This document shows positions 56,156-64,000 of a DNA stretch of 64,000 nucleotides, piece by piece. This DNA comes from Gonocerus acuteangulatus (Eukaryota; Arthropoda; Insecta; Hemiptera; Coreidae). The notes under the pieces were generated by a model. It made no database searches. It was not told the origin of the DNA and saw only the letters and a list, made by a program, of their open reading frames with translations. The stretch spans positions 48,747,774 to 48,811,773 of the forward strand of contig OX328127.1 in the NCBI GenBank assembly GCA_946811695.1, given 5' to 3'. Both the position numbers and the translations under genes were made by a program. How positions within the stretch are numbered: position 1 is the stretch's first letter; each line of letters starts with the position of its first letter.

Positions 56156-56424
56156 CCTGGAGACAATTTGCTTTAACATCTGCAGTGCACAAAGTGTGTT
56201 ATATTTTCATTTAAAATTGTTTACAGTTGTTTCATTATTATTTTATATTATCTTTTTATTTATTTATTTATTTTTTCTTTAATGCATTACTATTGTGGGT
56301 TTTGTAATTGTTCATATTCCCACATCAAGCCCCACAATGTCATTATAATAGAACCAGCAATATTACTAGAAATATGTTAACTCATATTGTTGTAATAATC
56401 AATAATAATAATAATAATAATAAA
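56156..56424 (+). other. 3' untranslated region of the Jockey-type LINE, ending in (AAT)n
   Basis: AT-rich sequence from the stop codon to an AAT/TAA trinucleotide tail at about 56398-56424, taken as the element's 3' end. Confidence 0.65.
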
Positions 56425-56589
56425 TTGTTATAAGAATGTTCAATTTTGTTATAGTCATTAATGTGCTGGAGATGTTCTGGTATGAGTAATGTGTTGCTTG
56501 CCGATTCCTAGAAATTTCTATAAGAAATAGTAAACAAATTATATGTATGGTTTTCATTTTTTTTTTTTTTCTGCTGCTCTGCATTATTC

Positions 56590-56680
56590 GTCCGCTGGGA
56601 AGTGACTTCGTAGGGGCTTATCATCCTTTCGTCTGCGGACACCAGTTCGATCCCGTAGATCTGGTTATCTGTTTTTGGAA
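56590..56680 (+). mobile_element. Possible tRNA-Val-like SINE head
   Basis: CTTCGTAGGGGCTTATCATC and TTTCGTCTGCGG then CCAGTTCGATCCC echo the D-arm, anticodon-arm and B-box layout of tRNA-Val. No shared SINE tail was found after it, and the A box is weak. A chance match is possible. Confidence 0.3.
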
Positions 56681-57344
56681 GAGCTAATTGGAACAACAGC
56701 TGATCTAAAGGTTCAACTCACAATTAGTGTTGAGTAACCAAAAACGAAAAACCAAATTGAAAGTAAAAAATAAGTAAGGACAAATAAGAGAAGAGAAAAA
56801 GCTTGGACCAAATCGAGATTTCAGATTAAAACATAGCTGTCGAGCGTTGGGCCAGCTTTATCTGACGTCGGGGATCTCCTGGGTCATGGGTCTTTGTTAT
56901 GACCCGGCTTGGTGCAATTAGTGACCCGCCGCTGAATCACACTCAATAGGGCTCTAGAGTAACGAAAAAAATATGAAGAAAGAAGAAGAAAAAGAAAAAA
57001 AAAGTATGGAATAGAAAAAGAGCTAGCTGACTTGACTCGACCATTCTTGTGAATCAGGAGTAATAACAGGTTTGAAGATAAATCGTGAACAATAGAAGCT
57101 TTTGTCAGTGTATAGAGATTACACTGTACGTCAACAGCAGGTCGGCTCAGCATATCTACACGACCTGTCAACAATTATACCCACACAGGTGTTGAGTGTA
57201 TTTTTCTTACATACTATCGAGTTATAAAGAATTATTTCTTCACTGAATCATCACAGACAGCCAAAATATCTTCTTATACACATAGAATAATTAAGAAATT
57301 AAGGAATAATTGGCATTAGGCTATGAGATAATGTGAGATTTCGA
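56681..57344. other. No recognised gene
   Basis: Contains a GGGTCAT...ATGACCC hairpin (56881-56905). A 96-codon minus frame at 56884-57174 shows no known motif. Confidence 0.45.
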
Positions 57345-57420
57345 ACGTTTCGGCATGCTTTTTGCATTAAAAGCCTAAGGGATGGATGAAGGCCAAGATA
57401 ACGTTTATGTGGCCATGGAT
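57345..57420 (-). repeat. F2-type half element
   Basis: AACGTTTCGGCATGCTTTTTGCA then AAGGGATGGATGAAGG and CCATGG match the left half of F2. The right half is absent. Confidence 0.55.
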
Positions 57421-58275
57421 CAGTGTCTCGCCAGTAAAACTACCTCGATCCTGTTGCCGTTTACTTAACGCATAAAAAAAACTCAAACTTTATAATCATA
57501 TTGGCGTAAAGTCTTTCACAGAGTGTAGTGAAACTACACTTTCTGGATATAAGGAACTATATCTGCTCTGGTAGTCAAAATATTTATACATGAGTATGAA
57601 CTGTCATTAGCTATACAGTTTGATATAATACTTAATTATATCTTATGATTTTATGGAACAAAGATAAGTTCATCAAAATAGCGTATCTATATCGATTGTA
57701 AAGAAATAGATTTACAACAGTCGTCTGTCATCTTTGCTGCTTGAATTAAAACGAAACTCGGAATACGTCTGGTTATCTAATTAGAAAGAAGTATTTTAAA
57801 AATTAAGTAAATCGGTCAATCAGAAGGGATGTTTACTTTGCACTATGTTTGAATAGGACCTTCCAGTGAAATGTAAGTTGGCAAAGCTGCCGCTAGGCTG
57901 CTCTGTCTTGTTATTATTTCTCAAGTATACCGCTAGGGTTGCTGTATCCCGTTCCCACCTGAGACGAAAATGTAAAGTTTTCGTTTATTTATTATGTAAT
58001 TTATTACCAAGCATACACAAAACTCTGTAGGGAAATTACTTAAAAAATAATAATTAAAATAATTTGATTGAGTTGCTCGTTACAAAAGCAAAAGAGCAGA
58101 AATATTCACGTTTTTATTTTCTTTATATAGGTTATTTTAAGCAAATTATTCACTAATGCAATCTAATCACTAATACTAACCAAATTCTGAGGAAAGTGAT
58201 TAGTTATACAGCTCCTGCGTGACGGACTTTTATTCCTTACAGGGTGGGAAATAACTCATGAAGGCTGAAAATCAT

Positions 58276-58279
<4 letters not shown>
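57421..58279. other. No recognised feature
   Basis: AT-rich; nothing supported. Confidence 0.5.

Positions 58280-58339
<60 letters not shown>
58280..58339. repeat. (TA)n microsatellite
   Basis: Its last TA abuts the pogo-type element and can serve as the TA target duplication. Confidence 0.97.
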
Positions 58340-58342
<3 letters not shown>

Positions 58343-59850
58343 GAAGGTGTTGTACCTTTGACCACTTTGCACAATTGAATTTTTTTTAGCTTGAATATTA
58401 AGGCTAAATTCATTTTTTTTATTTAAATGTAATAAGTATTCTATTGTTTATCATATTTAATTTGTTTAAGGTTCTAACTTTACATTTAATATTTTTTATT
58501 AATTTTTAAAAAAATAATCGTATAGTGGTCAAAGTACCTTTGACCATGGGGTGTTGTACCTCTGACCACGTAAAAACAACACATCAGTGCAGAAAAAAAA
58601 TTGTATTGAGTGATGTTATAATTAATTGTAAGTTTAATAAATACAGGACATGGATGTAAGCATAATAAAAAGCTATTATTGATATTATGTTATGCTTAAT
58701 ACGCTGAAAAATCCAGTCCAATCGATCCACTAGCAATAGTAGGGTATGGAAGTTAAGCCACAATGTCTTCAACATCAATATCATACAAATATTCATCTTC
58801 TCTCGTAAACTTGTCACTTAAAGTTTGTTTTTTCAAATATTGGATCTTAAACATTGGACATTTAATATCACAGAAATCTGCGACTAAATATTTAGTAGTC
58901 TTTTTACATTTATTTTTAACAAGTATAAAATTTTTTTTTCCAAATCATATTTTTCAAATTATTGCTGGTTATCGACATAACTCACAACATTTATCAGACA
59001 GTTCAACGTTACTTTCTCCTGGAGAAATTTCCGTGTCAGTATCAGAATCTGAACTGCCATTAGAATAATTTTCTTTTTTATTACTACTTTTTTAGGAAGG
59101 GGTTTATTTGTATGTGGTGTCTGACGTTTAGGGTGGTGCTTTCGTTTTTGTTTTTTTTCACCTTCAATAATTAGCTTTTTAGGAATATCTGTCAGGATAC
59201 GAGGTTTCCCTTTAGGGCGGCCCCTATTTGAAATTTTCCTAGCCTCCGCTTTTCGATAAGGTCTTACAACTTCAAGTGGAACGATAAGGGGCGATAGGTT
59301 CGAAATCTACACTGAGGATTAATAAAGTCAGTTTGAACTTATTTAATTTATTATTTTTTAAATTCTTTGAAAAAGTGAAGAAACCATTATTAATTTTTTT
59401 TTAAAAAATTTGTAGCAGAAGAAGATAAAAGTTGAATTATGTAAAAATTACTCAGGTGTGTTGTATCTTTGACCTGGTCAAAGGTACAACAACTAGTCGT
59501 GGTCAGAGGTACAACTCCCTGGTAGTGTAAATTAAAATGCATGCTAAAAATTTTAGGGTTAAGATAAATCAATTTCAGAAGCTACACCATGTTTCTTATT
59601 GTAAGAGCTACTTTGTAAAATGATTTCCATCTAAAAATACATAATACAACAAATATTATGAGGCAAAACGTCATCAATAAATAACTTACATTTTTATGAT
59701 AGAAATGGATAAGTATTTTTTGCAAGAATCCAAGCCCTCTAGCGAAGGAGCTAAACACTAATTAGACCAAAATTTATGAAATGCTGCTACATGCCGCGAT
59801 AGCCTCGGTGGTCAAAGGTACAAGATGGTCAGAGGTACAACACCTCCCCC
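58340..59850 (-). mobile_element. pogo-type DNA transposon with intact TIRs
   Basis: The 1,511-bp element is bounded by TA on both sides. The left terminus is GGGGAAGGTGTTGTACCTTT; the right, inverted, is GGGGGAGGTGTTGTACCTCT; over 25 bp they differ at two positions. The sub-motif TTGTACCTYTGACCA recurs in both orientations near 58347, 58527, 58551, 59461, 59475, 59503, 59811 and 59826, clustered in the outer parts; these may be transposase-binding sites. TA target, short TIR and the pogo/Tigger-like transposase tail agree. Most of the transposase is missing, so it would need help in trans. Confidence 0.85.
58753..59330 (-). pseudogene. pogo/Tigger transposase, C-terminal remnant
   Basis: Read on the minus strand from about 59330: FEPIAP-like residues, then PLEVVRPYRKAEARK, RGRPKGKPRILTDIPKK, a pattern typical of the region after the DDE domain in pogo/Tigger-type transposases (IRP-PKA--RK----GRKKG----LTDTP-K). 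This frame ends at 58959. After a frame change near 59070 an acidic SDSDTDTE stretch and Cys residues appear, followed by a VKNKCKKTTKYLVADF..FTREDEYLYDIDVEDIV segment ending at TAA 58753-58755. The helix-turn-helix DNA-binding domains and the catalytic DDE triad are absent. Confidence 0.75.
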
Positions 59851-59867
59851 TATATATAAAAATCAGT

Positions 59868-60197
59868 CCCGTAACAGGCCACGAGGGCCTTGAGTGGCAG
59901 ATACTACAGAGGTATCTGATTCATGACCATACGGCACACTAGGGAGATAGTGTGGTCAGTACTATGCTCCGGCCGCCTAATTTTCCCCTGCTGCTTCGAC
60001 TGCTAGAGTCATTAGCACCCAAGGTACCCATTATTAAATTAATTAAAGGCTGGGTTGGCCTAGGGACCGTCAGGGAGGCTAAATTCAACCCTTGAGCGAA
60101 GACACTGGAAGAAAAAATCTTTAGTGCTTGCTCGGGATTTGAACTCAGGACCTCCAACTTATTAGTCCAGTGCTCCACCACTGAGCTAACCTCGCCC
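59868..60197 (-). mobile_element. tRNA-derived SINE, family S1 (best copy)
   Basis: On the minus strand from 60197: GGGGCGAGGTTAGCTCAGTG (A box TAGCTCAGTGG), GGAGCACTGGACTAATAAG (anticodon-arm-like), GGTCCTGAGTTCAAATCC (B box GTTCAAATCC). This is a well-kept tRNA head with a pol III promoter. The body follows with CAACCCAGCCTTTAATTAAT, GCTAATGACTCTAGCAGTCG, GGCGGCCGGAGCATAGTACT and ends GGCCTGTTACGGGACTGATT with a short T/A-rich end. TA-rich sequence lies on both sides, so it inserted into a microsatellite beside the pogo element. Relatives: 1-222, 18836-19090, 21517-21765. Confidence 0.88.

Positions 60198-60199
<2 letters not shown>

Positions 60200-60263
<64 letters not shown>
60200..60263. 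repeat. (TA)n microsatellite
   Basis: Pure TA tract directly upstream (minus sense) of the S1 head. Confidence 0.97.
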
Positions 60264-60266
<3 letters not shown>

Positions 60267-61003
60267 CCCCAGATAGTGCTAAAGAATTAATTTCGTAGTG
60301 AGCTTATAGTTCATTACGTTCCTTAATATTTAACGCTAATTCATTAAAACTCATATTTAAGTCGATGATAATCGAATTACAACAACAAGGACGCCAAGGT
60401 TTTACTCTCAAGATCGTATATTCCTTACTGTGATGTATTCCTGAAGATAACTCTGGAATATTACTCTAGAAAATAGCGAAATCATACCTTTTAAAGGCAT
60501 AAAGTTTCATGGTTCAAAGTGCTATTTAATGTTGCGCTCATACACACGACTTAAGTTCCACTTAAGAGGAAAGATTTAAAGGTTTCCCTTCAGAACGTTA
60601 CGTTTTATGGATATGAAATTCCTAGTTTCTTACAGAACACGCTGAGTACAGGCGTTGGCTGAAAAACACTAAGTAGTATTTACTTATCGAAGAAAAAAAG
60701 AAAATGATAATTTAACCAAAGTTACTTTTTATTATTCAAGTAAGTTATTTTATAAACGTTTTTTTAATAAAGACACAAAATTTCAATGCTGAAGATAAAC
60801 TGTTTTTCTACACGTTACACTTATGATGACGTTAGAAAAAATTATTATCGTTTTATTATAATTTTGTCGGACATAAAATAATAAAAAACAATTATTATAC
60901 AAATAACTCATTCAATTTTCTCTGTTACCTTTCTTTTAAGTTAACTAAAATAACCACACAATTTTTTAACTGGAGGATATACGTTTTTACTGAAAGCGTT
61001 TCC

Positions 61004-61007
<4 letters not shown>
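60264..61007. other. No recognised feature
   Basis: AT-rich DNA. Confidence 0.5.

Positions 61008-61040
<33 letters not shown>
61008..61040. repeat. poly(T) tract
   Basis: About 33 Ts. Confidence 0.95.
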
Positions 61041-61475
61041 CGAAAAAAATATACCGAATTCCGTAGAAAATGTAAAGATTTGATTCACAGGCTTATTAAA
61101 TTCCTTGCAAATGAGGTTCTTCCCTTGGAGATTTTAGTTCACAATTTTAAATGTGTTTCCGTTTTTCAAGAAAGATTTTTAAAAAAAGTTAGCCTACAGC
61201 TAAATCTGGGGATAAGAACTGAAACGCGCTACGATGACCATTGGCCAGTCGGAAATTTTTTGAGAGTTTTTTCCTGATATTACGAATGGCAGTCAGTAAC
61301 AGATGAAGTTCGTTATTTTAGGCCATGGCAACTGAGTTCGGATAATTTGTGTGCCGAATTCTCATTAGTTCTTCATATACCATTCAGAGGGATACTCAAA
61401 CTTTTTAGTCCAAAATGCATAAAATGCATTGTGAGGTCTATAGATCTAACCAGGGACAGGAATGTTATGGAATTG
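61041..61475 (+). pseudogene. Possible broken reading frame, unidentified
   Basis: One frame runs from the poly-T tract to about 61475 with a single TGA at 61275-61277. Both sides look protein-like, for example LIHRLIKFLANEVLPLEIL before and EWQSVTDEVRYFRPWQLSS then LCAEFSLVLHIPF after the stop. No family recognised. The right end overlaps the start of an H1 fragment. Could be a decayed gene or TE remnant, or chance; composition alone does not settle it. Confidence 0.25.
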
Positions 61476-61515
61476 GGCTAAGATGACGCATTTCCTGCGA
61501 ACAACTTCTCTTTCC
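61450..61515 (-). mobile_element. DINE-like family H1, 5'-end fragment
   Basis: Minus strand TTCGCAGGAAATGCGTCATCT then TAGCCCAATTCCATAACATT matches the H1 5' end with several changes. The rest of the element is not present. Confidence 0.55.
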
Positions 61516-62010
61516 ATTAGTGCCAGATAATCTCCTACTATTCTAACCCGATCACGTCATGATTCATACTCGACTCTACACAGCTCAATAACAGTCCCCA
61601 AGAAAGCATGCGCTCTTTGAAGCTCAGAGACATATCACTCAGCGTACAGTAATCTCTGTTATCACCACCCACGACGCAGGCGCAACAGTAATTAACCCGG
61701 GTTAGTTAGTATCTTGCGCAGTGCGATGACAATCTCGGCGCATCATAGCGGACAGTTCCCCCACCCCCTAATGAGCTACAAGACACCCGAGTCTATCTTA
61801 TCGGTGCGACCTCCCACACGATCCGGGCTCCGTTTTTTATCGCTGTTCTTGACCGACACCCTCCTACTTAACGAGCCTGCTTATCCTGCCACCATCTTCA
61901 TGCGAGTCTCTCCGCTCGTCCGTGGTCAGCTTCACTTGAAAGGATCCTCGACCTTTTATCGACAGCAGGGCACTGATTTCCCAAAATGGAGAAAGCCATT
62001 CTGACTTTAT
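61516..62010. other. GC-rich block, unclassified
   Basis: Roughly half G+C with many CpGs in an AT-rich setting. It holds a 96-codon plus-strand frame (61714-62004) with no known motif, an AACCCGGGTT palindrome near 61697 and CTATCTTATC (GATA-type core) at 61794. Not one of the window's repeat families. It could be a promoter/CpG-like island or a foreign insert. Confidence 0.3.
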
Positions 62011-62234
62011 AAAAATCGGAACGCAACAAGGAGCAGTATCAATTGGATAGTAAAAGGTACTATCATCAAAACGCCTATATGAATTATAATAATAAATTTT
62101 TAAAAAAATACCGTTTCGGCAAAAAGCTTATTTGAAACAAAAACAATAATATAATAAAGTACAATTCCTTGGCAAGGTGGTTTGCTTATACAGCATTTCT
62201 CAAGAATGTGTTTAATAGCCTATACAGGATGTCC

Positions 62235-62377
62235 TTTTAGCGCGGTTCCTCCCTCCCCCATAGGGAGGAACCCCGCTTATAAGGTTGATCTCATGACGCA
62301 ATCCGGAAGTGCCGACTAGAAAATGTTGCGTTTCAGAATCCCTAGAGACCGAAAATGATAGCGGTTAAAATTTGTAA

Positions 62378-62463
<86 letters not shown>

Positions 62464-63038
62464 GTATACATATAGCATACATACATAGCTATTCTCTAGC
62501 TTGAATAAGCGGTGTCAATCGGAGAAATAAGTGCTTAAACTTTGAAGTTATTGATTCCGTTTATTCGAGCGGTTCTTTTTGTCTGTTTTTATTCCTTGTT
62601 ATTTTTTAATTGCTTAAAGTTGGATAATGTATTTGACAATAAAAAGGATTAAGTAAAATAAGAAAAACAATTCATTGTTAGAAATATAGCTTGCCAAGAG
62701 AAAGAGATTCGATTACGTCTTTTGAATATTTTCAATTGACATTATTCTGTTGGTTTTTTATTTTATTTTTTAATTAATTTTAGAATTATTACTAAAGTAG
62801 ACGTACACAAGAAAAGGTGAAAAATTTTGATATTTTTCAATGCATTGAAACGTACTAAATAGGTATTTTTAGAAGAGGATTCTGGGGTCTGGCGGTCCCG
62901 AACAGGTAAAGTCATAAAGCCCTTTGAACAAATGCAGAACCACATATAATCTGTTTCTATTCTAAGCTTTTCAAATGAAAAAACGGATATGAACGGAACC
63001 GCGCTAAGATGATGCAGTTCCTACGAGTCGGACTTTTT
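62235..63038 (-). mobile_element. DINE-like family H1, compact copy
   Basis: On the plus strand the left end is TTTTAGCGCGGTTCC with the terminal hairpin (arms 62239-62253 and 62263-62277). The right end has GGAACCGCGCTAAGATGATG, CAGTTCCTACGAGTCGGACT and TTTTTTA, the inverse of the H1 5' end. It is only about 800 bp because most of the internal part seen in the 23- and 34-kb copies is missing. A TA tract occupies 62386-62458 at the family's usual site. Internal GATTCCGTTTATTCG and TTTTTGTCTGTTTTTATTCC match the 23.6- and 24.1-kb blocks in inverse. Confidence 0.82.
62377..62458. repeat. (TA)n microsatellite inside H1
   Basis: TA tract at the conserved internal position of the family. Confidence 0.95.
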
Positions 63039-63775
63039 TAGATGGACCGGCTGAATATCTCTTTATCCGATAACATTAGATTAAACAAAAAAATCAAGCC
63101 TAGTTTAAGGCTCTCTTTTTTGAGGGCGTCTTAGAACCAGGGAATATTTTGAACGGAAACCTATGCCTTCCGATACATTATTTTAATGGATTTCTTACGC
63201 TGAAATTATTCGTGCAACCAGATTTTAAATCAGACAATTAATTACTATGTTATGATTCTATGTATAAAAACAATACAATTTGTTAGCTATTTTTAATTAT
63301 AAAAAATTCAAGAATGCCCACATACTACTACCAGTTGGTGAAATGCAAATCAAGTAATGCTTGAGAAAGATCAAGTAATGCTTTTCGATTGGTCTATCCT
63401 CAGTTCGTCACACTGAGCACCACTGAAGCAGAGCCAATCTTTGTATTTTTTCCTTTCTCCTAAACATGAGAATGATCGTTTTTTTATATGATTCGGCGTC
63501 TTGTAGTATCATCAGTGCAAATTTGGAAGAACCTAAAAAAACCTATTCAGGATTATATCACCTGAAATCACCTAAATAACGATGGAATGACCTAGACAGA
63601 CTTAATCATTAAAATAGAATATATATTTCAATGAACTCATTTCCTCGATCAAACACATTTTCTTAAAAGCAACTTCCCGGGTCCAGATGTTCGTCGCTTC
63701 CACTAGACCCCGTTTTAACACGCTAGGGAAAAAATAAAAACAGTTCTTGACGCTTTGGATGTTCCAAAGCATCCT
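63039..63775. other. No recognised feature
   Basis: AT-rich. A CAAGTAATGCTT segment is duplicated in direct orientation near 63351 and 63372. Confidence 0.45.
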
Positions 63776-63967
63776 CTAAGTCTTCGAGGTTCCTCCAGAC
63801 CAACGAGATTCGTGTTGCACTCGCATTCCTAAGAGCACATTTCTCAGATCTTCCAATCTCATTGCAAAATTAGAATCGTCAAGACTGGAGCTAAAAAATG
63901 CGACGAAATACTCTCCTACGACGTCTTGTGACGTAAAGGGCGCATCTTTATCTTTCTCCGATTTCAA
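63776..63967 (-). pseudogene. Possible LINE polyprotein fragment upstream of RT
   Basis: 63 codons on the minus strand. DAPFTSQDVVGEYFVAFFSS recalls the segment just before the RT domain in many LINEs (pattern ...EI---F--+F-SVF). Sequence further along the minus strand (to about 63660) stays partly open in other frames but shows no RT block. Weak, pattern-only call; the window ends just beyond. Confidence 0.22.
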
Positions 63968-64000
63968 GACAGTCCTCTAAGACAACAGGAAGAATTACAC

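Noticed and set aside
60100..60197. A functional tRNA gene
   Set aside because: A and B boxes are present but the arms do not pair well, and the sequence continues into a repeated SINE body found in four places.
61516..62010. Bacterial gene acquired by lateral transfer
   Set aside because: GC-rich, but the open frame shows no bacterial domain, ribosome-binding site or operon neighbour that I can recognise; kept only as an unclassified block.

Overview
This window looks like intergenic, repeat-dense nuclear DNA from an arthropod. It is AT-rich, has no operons and no long intact genes, and carries about twenty (TA)n or (CA)n microsatellites. Its recognisable coding matter is fragments of eukaryotic transposons: LINEs with and without RNase H, an RLE-type LINE, hAT and pogo. 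Species cannot be told from the sequence. The low host-gene content, a 5S-rRNA-derived SINE and the mix of LINE types suit an insect or crustacean. No complete host gene is visible. Two short candidate host exons with good splice signals (37537-37743 minus, 38939-39070 plus) are the best leads.

Layout. 1-6 kb: tRNA-SINE copies, LINE 3' ends, a hAT remnant and a 310-bp foldback. 6-18 kb: mostly unrecognised AT-rich DNA, with a 91-bp-arm inverted repeat at 8.2-8.5 kb, a GC-richer block at 10.6-11.3 kb and an ~80-bp tandem array near 16 kb. 18.8-28.8 kb: SINEs, a CT/GAGA-rich block with homeodomain-like sites (19.4-20.1 kb), an ~50-bp tandem array at 21.0-21.4 kb, a large DINE-like element, an RLE endonuclease fragment and a 280-bp near-perfect palindrome. 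30-39 kb: another LINE tail, a 124-bp tandem array, a cluster of SINEs including one built on a 5S rRNA head, a second large DINE-like copy and the two candidate exons. 39-50 kb: LINE remnants, TIR elements and a 1.8-kb dead I-type LINE. 50-64 kb: a fragment of a repeated invertebrate protein family, a Jockey-type tail, a 1.5-kb pogo-type transposon with intact TIRs, further SINE and DINE copies and a GC-rich block near 61.7 kb.

How the parts relate. Three repeat networks explain much of the window. (1) A set of SINEs with different pol III heads (two tRNA types, a tRNA-Ser-like head and 5S rRNA) shares body or tail modules, including a stem-loop with a compensatory base change. (2) A family (here H1) with hairpins near both ends, shared inverted subterminal motifs and a (TA)n tract at the same internal site in several copies resembles DINE-1/Helentron-derived elements. 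(3) Two palindromic families (F1, F2) carry a CTGANGA-stem-GAAAC motif in each arm that looks like, but does not strictly match, a hammerhead core. All family names here (H1, S1-S4, F1, F2, R1-R3) are local labels.
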